Below, piece by piece: positions 56,990-64,000 of a DNA stretch of 64,000 bases. The translations under genes and the position numbers were made by a program. Source of the stretch: Carettochelys insculpta (lineage: Eukaryota > Chordata > Testudines > Carettochelyidae); NCBI RefSeq assembly GCF_033958435.1, contig NC_134150.1:37381501-37445500 (forward strand), read 5' to 3'. The stretch's first letter is position 1, and the number at the start of each line of letters is the position of its first letter. Under the pieces are notes generated by a model. That model did not search any database. It was not told the DNA's origin and saw only the letters and a list, made by a program, of their open reading frames with translations.

Positions 56990-57870
56990 CTGGAAACTTG
57001 TTCATGTACTGAGAAAAAGAACGTGAAAGACTCTGAATGTTTCCTAAGAGCTTTCTTGTTTGCAAAGGACAATTCCAATGGAAGTATGTCTCCTGAGATT
57101 AATAAAGATAGATAAATGTCTACCAAAAATGGGTGTATCTCTCCAGAGTTGTATTTAGCAAACAACCTCCTGCATGTCATTTTGGAGTGTGTCATTCTGA
57201 GTTTAAAAGGCCACTGTGAGAGTAATATCCTAACACAGAACATTCCACACCCAATAATATTTCCATATAGTATGTATAGTCCATCCAGTTCAATGGAAAC
57301 ATATCAGTCTTGATGTGAATTTATTAATCTGTTAAACGAATTACCGTAAGAGGCAATGTTTTAAAGGACAAAAAGTTGTTGAAAAGGAGACTAGCTAGCT
57401 AGCTAGCTATACCCGTTAGGAAACTTGAAAGTGATTTCTAACCAAACTTTCTTTCCCATAAGCTCACAGTAGGTTGTTATTTATGATTTCTCAAGCTTGG
57501 ATCCTGGTGGCTCTGAAATATTTATTTGAGAACAAAAAGAACAACGGCCAGAGTGCAGCTGTTTGTGAAAGTCTGGAATGCATAACAGTAATTAGTTTCT
57601 TGCTCTAAGAACAGGGGCCCCCATGCTTTATGAAAATTGACTTATGAACATGATTGTGCGTAACTCAAAGATGCTTTGCCTTTTGCAAAACAGATGATGT
57701 AACATCTCATTTTAAAGGTTGTAATCCACTGAATCGGTGCATCCTATTTGTGTGCATGTATCTTTCTTGAATGTGAAGTTAGAGATGTAAGGTGGGAACC
57801 TGTTTATTAATCCACATATTCTAGTAAAAGCCATTAATGACACTTTCAGAATTTAATGGCTCAGTGATCA
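56990..57870. other. About 880 bp, one tetranucleotide microsatellite
   Basis: (CTAG)n of about five units at 57391-57409, self-complementary. No gene recognised. Confidence 0.5.
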
Positions 57871-57879
57871 AGTCAATGA

Positions 57880-58725
57880 CTTCTGAATGGATTTTCCTGT
57901 AAGCCCAAATCGTAGTTCGTCTTACAAAGACATGTGGCCGGGCCACCAGATGCTGAAACCCATTTTGTAGCTGGTAATTTTCCACTCAATGTGAGAAAAG
58001 TTTGAACTGAGCACAAAGAATTCCAGCCTTGGTCCAAAAGGACATAAAGTGGTGGGGGGAACAAACAATAGGAGACAAACACACACCCTCCACTTACCAC
58101 CTAAGATGCCTTAGGCAAACTTCTAAGACTGAATAAAGGTGAAGTTTGGACCCAACCTTGGAGGCTGCTCAGCTTTGAGAGAGATGATTAGAACAACTGT
58201 CAGGGTAAGAATTAGTATGTAACAAGTTTCTTAGTGTATTAGAAGTAGCTGGAAAGTTTTGTTTATTTTGGCTTAGTAACTTACTTTGATCTGTTTGTTT
58301 CCCTTTGCAATCACTTAAATCCTGCTTTTGTACTTAATAAAACACTTCATTACCCGAGGGCGGAGGAGGGAACAACCATTGTGCATCTCTCTCTTTCATA
58401 GATAGAAGGAGCTGATCTTATGAGACTTCTCTGTGTAAAACATTTATAGGGAGTAAGATGGATTTATTTATTTGGGGGTTGATCCTTTTGGGGGTTCATT
58501 CCTGGATTCTGCCAAAAGCCTCAGAGTTGAGCCCTCTCAGAGTTGAGCTTCTTCCGTGTCTGTGTTGCTCTGGTGGGGGGCTGTTATCCCAACTCTACTT
58601 TGGTTGGGGGAGAACAGGTTCTTTCCCAGCAGGACAGAGTGGGGAGGAGTCCCAAAGGGCAGAAAGGTGGGCATGAGTAGCTAGATCAGCACTCTGGGTG
58701 GCTTCTGTGATCTAATCTGCCACAG
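57880..58725 (+). mobile_element. Probable LTR-like sequence of a retroelement, plus strand
   Basis: The polyadenylation signal TTAATAAAACAC is at about 58336-58347, after a T-rich U3/R-like stretch (TTGTTTATTTTGG, CTGCTTTTGTACTTAATAAAA). Downstream text GATTTATTTATTTGGGGGTT and GGGGGGCTGTTATCCC is of the kind found after such R regions. I recall similar sequences as repetitive in turtles, but TG/CA boundaries and a target duplication are not clear. No viral gene remains beside it. Confidence 0.4.
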
Positions 58726-59077
58726 GAGTATTACCATGTAACATTTCTTCTAAAATATGAACTAATCTTTTTAATGTTTTCAGCATGCCAAAAATGTTTA
58801 ATTTGAACAAAAAAGAGGTTCTTTAAAGTGAATTAAAAAAAATCTGGCGGATTTTATTTCTGGAACGTATGATCTGGGAAATTAAGAAATTAAATTTACA
58901 TGCTCTTCTTTGATCAAACTCTGCAAAGCCTGTATCGCTACAGTGAAGAAGGCTCTCTTGACATTGATGTTGCTGGAATATACTTAGATTTTATATTAGC
59001 TTAGACAAAGAGTTTTGTCTCATGCAGCTATAACAAAGCTACTCTGATCTCCTGTATCAGTGACTCTAACTACTGTC

Positions 59078-59240
59078 ATAAATAGGCCAATGGTCCATCT
59101 AATTTAATATCAGCCTCTCAGTGGTAGACCCTCTGCAGCCACTGTCCAAATTTGACCCAATCAAAAGATGCTTGAAAGGCAGGTGTAAGTCCCCATAAGC
59201 CATAGATTTTTGCAAAGCTGTAACACCTCACCATAGCATA
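59078..59240 (-). mobile_element. CR1-like 3' end, minus strand, degraded
   Basis: AATAGGCCAATGGTCCATCTAAT, TCTCAGTGGTAGACC and AAGATGCTTGAAAGGCAGGTG follow the antisense CR1 order 'GGTCCATCTAG...CAGTGGC...AGATGCTTC'. Confidence 0.55.
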
Positions 59241-59244
59241 AGAC

Positions 59245-60135
59245 AGTGAGAAATTAATGGATTTGTGCTGACACCAAGGATGGATTTAGCATTTACTGTT
59301 CAGTCTTCAAAGGAATGTCACCTTGACAGCCTTTGCCTAAGGAATATGCTACTCGTGTTTTCTCCTCAGAGCTGCAAATGCTGTCGAACTGTTCATTGTA
59401 ATTTATAAACCCTTCCTTTGCCTTAACACTCAACAGCTCCTGGAGCTAAAATGAACTTCAAATTACAGGCTGCTTAAGTGGACCCAGTGGACACTCTCTC
59501 CCATCCCCCCAGATTTTCATAAAGCAAACATGTTAAGTGATTCAGGGAAAATAGAGGTTTGAAAAGAAGCATAGTTCAGACAAATGTGGATTTTGTAGGG
59601 GTGGCGGAAGTAGAGTTAAGAATAAAAAGAATCAGGTTGTAGCTGTGTTTATTCTTACTCAAAATTAGAAAGGATTTGAATTTAATCGAAGATGTAGGAA
59701 AAACAGAGAAAGAAATAAATGGTGATGAGCTGCCTTTCCCCTTGCAGATAAAACATCCTTCATCCATGAACAGTTGGCAGGGTCTTTACTTACTCTTGGT
59801 GCTGACAAGCCTTGGTAACTATAGGAAGTCATGTGATAGCGCATCCCAGATATTCTGTTCCATTGCAATCTCTAACCTCTGAGCTTGCTTGGGTGCTAAA
59901 ATAGATTTTGTGCCTCACTGATTCCTAGTCTGAGGTTGAGAGATTAAACAACAACTTTAGCCTAATGCAAAAATGTGTTCTCTGGTCACTCAGAATCAGA
60001 AGGAGCCTTTACATACAAGCAATGGATTAACTCTTGCAGTAAGCAGCACAATTTTTACCTCTGTTAAGGCATAGATGACAAGAAAGGGAAACCTCCCACA
60101 AATTACTATTGTATTTTAAAATGTTGAGATCTAAA
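59245..60135. other. About 900 bp without recognised feature
   Basis: No gene or element end identified; frames at 59576-59882 on both strands overlap and are unsupported. Confidence 0.4.
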
Positions 60136-60143
60136 CAGTCATG

Positions 60144-60825
60144 GGCCGTGTCTACACGTGCACGCTACTTCGAAGTAGCGGAGCCAACTTCGAAATAGCG
60201 CCTGTCACAGCTACACGTGTTGGGCGCTATTTCGAAGTTGAAATCGACGTTAGGTGGCGAGACGTCGAAGTCGCTAACCCCATGAGGGGATGGGAATAGC
60301 GCCCTACTTCGAAGTTGAACGTCGAAGTAGGGCATGTGTAGACGATCTGCGTCCCACAACATCGAAATAGCAAGGTCCGCCATGACAGCCATCAGCTGAG
60401 GGGTTGAGAGACGCTCTCTCTCCAGCCCCTGCGGGGCTCTATGGTCATCGTGTGCAGCAGCCCTTAGCCCGGGGCTTCTGGCTGCTGCTGCGGCAGCTGG
60501 GAATCCATGCTGCATGCACAGGGTCTGCAACCAGTTGTCGGCTCTGTAGATCTTGTGTTGTTTAGTGCAACTGTGTCTGGGAGGGGCCCTTTAAGGGAGC
60601 GGCTTGCTGTTGAGGACGCCCTGTGACCCTGTCTGCAGCTGTGCCTGGCACCCTTATTTCGATGTGTGCTACTTTGGCGTGTAGACGTTCCCTCGCAGCG
60701 CCTGTTTCGATGTGGTGCTGCCCAGCGTTGAAGTTGAACGTCGACGTTGCCAGCCCTGGAGGACGTGTAGACGTTATTCATCGAAATAGACTATTTCGAT
60801 GTAGCGTGCACGTGTAGACGTAGCC
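60144..60825. mobile_element. Young CpG-rich Harbinger-like element, copy 2 (682 bp)
   Basis: Ends GGCCGTGTCTACACGTGC and GCACGTGTAGACGTAGCC. ATG at 60141-60143 and 60826-60828. The whole length aligns to 36379-37048 with few differences. High CpG (TTCGAAGT, GACGTCGAAG, ACGTCGAAGT). Minus frames at 60165-60530 (121 codons) and 60464-60781 are the counterparts of those in copy 1. The first starts at the same Met and is longer here because copy 1 has an interrupting change. No transposase motif is visible; the frames may be incidental. Confidence 0.85.
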
Positions 60826-60839
60826 ATGCACTTCCTTTA

Positions 60840-61340
60840 GGATTTGGAGGAGTGTCCTCTTGTTAGCTACAGGCTACCTACTGTATATGATCTGTCTACT
60901 GACACATTCCAAAGGCCGTCTCTGCTAGCCCATGCAGGTCTGTTGGCTGAAATGACGCACACGCTCATTCAATTCCCTTCATGAAGAACATGCTCAGGCA
61001 GCAGAACAAGAAGATGTCCCTTTATTTAAAAAGAAAAGACATGTGGGCAGACTTGTAGAGACTCAGCAACTTCTTGCATAAGTCAAAGTGATCAATCCAT
61101 GTGTCAGAGAAACCTTAATTCCTGGGTTTTGATGTGCTCAGGGTCCTAGTTTTATACAGTCAACAAAAGGTGGTTTTTCAGGTCCAACAACTTTGTTTTC
61201 CCAGTTAAGCTAAATATATGCAACAAGGGTGGGAATATTCAAAACCCTTTGCCCTTATTTACTTCTCTTTATAGGTTTTCCTGAGCTCCTATTTCACAGA
61301 TCACTCAGTTATAGCTGAGTAGCCATCTCTAGGGTTTCAA
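60840..61340. other. About 500 bp without recognised feature
   Basis: Unique-looking; nothing supported. Confidence 0.4.
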
Positions 61341-61344
61341 TGAG

Positions 61345-61920
61345 GTACGCATGGTAGTTTGTTTTAGTAAAAGCAATAAGGAAGTTATGTGGCACGTTAA
61401 GGACTAACACATTTTTTAGGCCATAAGCTTTTGTGAGCTACTACTCACCCAGATGCTCGAAAGTAAACGAAAAGTAGGAGTACAGACATGGTAGTGTAAC
61501 CACAGTGCTAATTAATCAGGGTGGATGTGACTCACACCCAACAGTGATGAGAAGGTGAAGTGGGCAAATTACTTTATTGTGGTGAGATCACCATTCCATG
61601 TCTCTGTCCAGACCCATTCTGATGGTGTCAAATTTGCATATGAATTCCAGCTCAGGAGTTTTGTGTTGCAGTCTGTTTCTGAAGTATTTTTGCCTAAGAA
61701 AGGCAACTTGCAAGTCACTAACTGTGTCCCCACAGAAGTTAACATGCTCCCCTGCTGTTTTTTGTTTGTTGGTTTTGTTTTGTTTTTTATTACCATTCTT
61801 GATGTCTGATTTGTGTCCATTTATTCTTTTGTGTAGAGACGGTCTGGTTTGTTCAATGTACATGCAGAGGGGAATTGCTGACACGTGATGCCATATATCA
61901 CATTAGTAGATGTGGTGAGA
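61345..61920 (-). mobile_element. Penelope-like element 3' part, minus strand (second copy)
   Basis: The antisense 3' end is at the left: GTTATGTGGCACGTTAAGG, GGACTAACACATTTTTTAGG, CCATAAGCTTTTGTGAGC. The 3' untranslated part follows, then the GIY-YIG region (61588-61912). Same order as 21748-22430 in reverse. Confidence 0.75.
61588..61912 (-). pseudogene. PLE GIY-YIG nuclease remnant, minus strand
   Basis: Minus-strand reading gives CMYIEQTRPSLHKRINGHKSD, then, after a Lys/Asn-rich insert (KKQNKTNKQKT, from the GTTTT-rich tract at 61755-61795), GEHVNFCGDTVSDLQV, FRNRLQHKTPELEFICKFDT and GLDRDMEW. The Tyr-Ile-Gly core reads Tyr-Ile-Glu. The Arg of RKRINGH is retained as HKRINGH and the Glu of GEH is present. 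The insert keeps the frame. An in-frame start lies at 61884 but real coding began upstream. Dead copy because the reverse transcriptase is absent. Confidence 0.65.
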
Positions 61921-61949
61921 TTCTGCCTTTGCTTACAGCAACACAAATC

Positions 61950-63240
61950 TGGATTAATTTCATGGTAATCCATGGAATCAGTATGGATTCACTCCAGTAT
62001 GAACAAGCAGAGTATTAGGCTTTTTGTCACTCATCTGGACTCTCAGATTATTTTGGGGATTGCATTATTTCAACTGAAGTAAAACAATTTAAATCTGGAA
62101 TAATTCCTCTTTGGGAACAGAATTTACACAACATTATCACTGTCCTTTTTATGGCGTTTCCACTGTAGAGCTACAATGTATGAGTCTATATGTAAATTTT
62201 GGTTCTGTAATAGTTTCAGTATGCTTGGAACATTCCACTTCAGAGCTTGGAGGTTGAATGGCATTGTTAATTTCTTCCACTGTGTTATAATACACTGCTG
62301 GTCTGTATTAAAATATACAGTCTGTCCCTCCACTGACTGAATCACATTCCACTCTGATTCAGAAGTGGGCAAGCATTTAAGTTAATGGGGGTTACACAAG
62401 TGTGGCTGGAAGCCGACGATAGCCCAATTTCTGCTGTGAGTTGAAGGAGATGTTTTTATTCTGAAAACCACCCAAGCGAACCAACAAGCTTGGGAAAATG
62501 GAGTGTGGGACTCCACGGTTCATTAGCTAAAACCTGCTAATGGTGTCGAATAACAATTGATGCTATTTTTCTAAAGGGAAAATCTTCCCTAAGAATCACA
62601 TCTGCACCCAGCAGGCAGATTCCACAATCATGCACTGTTGCTCCAGTCAAAAGAAATTAAGGAAACTAACAGCATTTTCCCCTAAGGCTTTCCAATAGGA
62701 GCAGCTCTTGCTAATCTTTAGGAAATTACACTAACAAGCTCTAGGCCTGAACTGCAGCAGTTCAAAGCACCAGTCTCTGAATCACACACTGCCATTAATC
62801 TATCAAGGCTTTAATGAACCAGAAAATTTGTGCTAAGCAGAGATAGAAAAGATGCTGTAAAGTTCCTCCCCTCAGAAATCGGGCTGATGACAGTGAACTA
62901 GGAGAGCAACAAAGTTTCTTTTTGATCCAGCTCAGAAATGAGAGGCTTCTGGTCAATGCTTTTAACTCCTCCTCAAGTTACAGCATGTCAGCACCTCTCT
63001 GGAGCAAGTCTGCTACTATTGCAGGTTAATAAGCTGTTTGGCGTCATTTTGAGAAGGAAACTCCTGTTTCTGCAATCTTCCATATCTTCTGTTGTTTCAG
63101 GTGGCTGAAGGTACTACTGACTTTTAGAACACGTGGCAGATCAAACACAATTTTTAGAACTGGTGGGTAGGTGTAAAATAAAGATGAAATTTTGGCAAAA
63201 TTCAAATTTAAAAAAAAACACGTTTTGCCCTGTTTTTCCA
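61950..63240. other. About 1.3 kb without recognised gene
   Basis: AT-rich; A-run at 63211-63219. Nothing recognised. Confidence 0.4.
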
Positions 63241-63299
63241 ATAACCGCTAAACGTGATTCATGTCCTGTGCAATGGTCTAGTCTGCTTGATTTCTGTAA

Positions 63300-64000
63300 A
63301 ATGTGCCGTGAGGTGGAAGGACCACTCACTGATCTGGAGGGGGAAGAACCTCCCCCGAAGCCCTGGGAAGCTGAGTCCACACCGACCCATCACCCGTCCG
63401 GAAGCCAGGGGGCAGGACAGGAAATGTAAAAGCTGAGCCCAGGAGCTCAGTTGGGCTCCAGCCACCAGAGGAGCAAGACGCCGGTCCTGAGCTCCCAGCC
63501 TGGGATGTCCTTGGTATGTCCCTACTGGAAGGTGAAGACCGGCCTAGTGCTACCAGGCCCACAGCTAGATCTCATTAAAGAGGAGATGCCAGCTGGCACA
63601 GAGACCTCATGCTACCCTGAGCTGGAGGAATCTCACCTGCTGCCCAGTGAGGTCTGACCCAAGGAGGAGTTTGGAAGTGACCCAGGGAGAGCTGAGTCAG
63701 TGTGTTGCAGTTTGGATCTCCGCTGACCCCAGTGGCAAATTACTTTGCCACTGGTGGGATCCCGGCCTGGACTGGAGTGTGTGGGCCTGTGCCCCCACCA
63801 CCTCCCTAGTCTGTGGGTGCAGCCCCCACTCTGGCTCGTATATGCACACGCCTGTGTTGTCAGCCCTCCAGTTTGCCAGGAGGTCTGACAATTTGGTGCC
63901 CTGCCCTTTGCTGGGGCCTGGGTATGTACTGTGAACCCTTTGCTGCCCCACCCTGCACTACAGCCCGGACCTACATGGTGAACTGTTGAATTGTTGGCTG
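63300..64000 (+). mobile_element. GC-rich retroelement-like block, runs off the window edge
   Basis: Counterpart of 10860-12210: CTGATCTGGAGGGGGAAGAAC, TTTGGAAGTGACCCAGG, CTGAGTCAGTGTGTTGC, CCGCTGACCCCAG, GTCTGTGGGTGCAGCC. It ends in minisatellite units (63880-64000). Overlapping frames on both strands are not consistent with each other. Confidence 0.5.
63880..64000 (+). repeat. Minisatellite array, truncated by the window end
   Basis: Units TTTGCTGGGGCCTGGGTATG / CTGTGAACCCTTTGCTGCCC, related to 12030-12180 and inverse to 9340-9860. Confidence 0.65.

Overview
The window reads as vertebrate nuclear DNA from a sauropsid, most likely a turtle (my estimate about 0.75, from recognised repeat families, not a database search). 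The basis is the mix of interspersed repeats: several CR1 LINE subfamilies, a Penelope-like element (PLE) with a GIY-YIG nuclease remnant, a tRNA-derived SINE, many terminal-inverted-repeat elements ending in GGCTAYGTCTACAC with 3-bp target duplications (Harbinger-like), hAT fragments beginning CAGTGGT/CAGGGGT, and TA-flanked mariner-like elements ending in CAGGTTGAACC. I see no prokaryotic, organellar or viral gene organisation and no rRNA or functional tRNA gene. I find no intact host protein-coding gene and no exon I can defend. Most open frames are short, lie inside repeats or contradict each other on the two strands. The stretch is best read as intergenic or intronic.

Layout. 1-2.2 kb: a long TA-flanked element, a small hAT and a dinucleotide microsatellite. 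3.0-5.3 kb: a minus-strand CR1 broken by an inverted PLE terminus, then a decayed Harbinger-like element with a recognisable Myb/SANT-like pseudogene. 9.3-12.2 kb: two GC-rich blocks carrying the same minisatellite in opposite orientations around a CR1 fragment; the second block hosts a 436-bp almost perfect fold-back element. 12.9 kb: a tRNA-derived SINE. 14.7-19.6 kb: a PLE terminus split by a Harbinger-like element, a hAT containing a PLE fragment, a TA-flanked element and two CR1 copies. 20.9-24.7 kb: a PLE whose reading frame is split by an antisense RTE-like LINE, then a Harbinger-like fragment, a 1.15-kb CR1 and a small hAT. 25.1-32.2 kb: a probable solo LTR, CR1, hAT and SINE fragments. 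34.3-39.6 kb: a TA-flanked element, an unexplained 158-codon frame, a young CpG-rich Harbinger-like element nested in an older relative, and a diverged direct duplication with 1.3-kb spacing. 42-53 kb: Harbinger-like MITEs, a CR1 split by a SINE and several CR1 3' ends. 54 kb: a broken hAT transposase with a BED-type zinc-finger pattern. 57.9-64 kb: a second LTR-like sequence, a second copy of the young Harbinger-like element, a second PLE copy on the minus strand, and at the right edge the GC-rich minisatellite-bearing element again.

The genes do not work together as a pathway. What the sequence records is a layered history of transposition: nested insertions give relative ages (CR1, PLE and hAT older; CpG-rich Harbinger-like copies younger). 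The strongest direct evidence is exact: matching 3-bp duplications, mirror-symmetric coordinates, and coding frames that resume after an insertion. Family names rest on my recognition of termini and protein motifs and were not checked against a repeat library.
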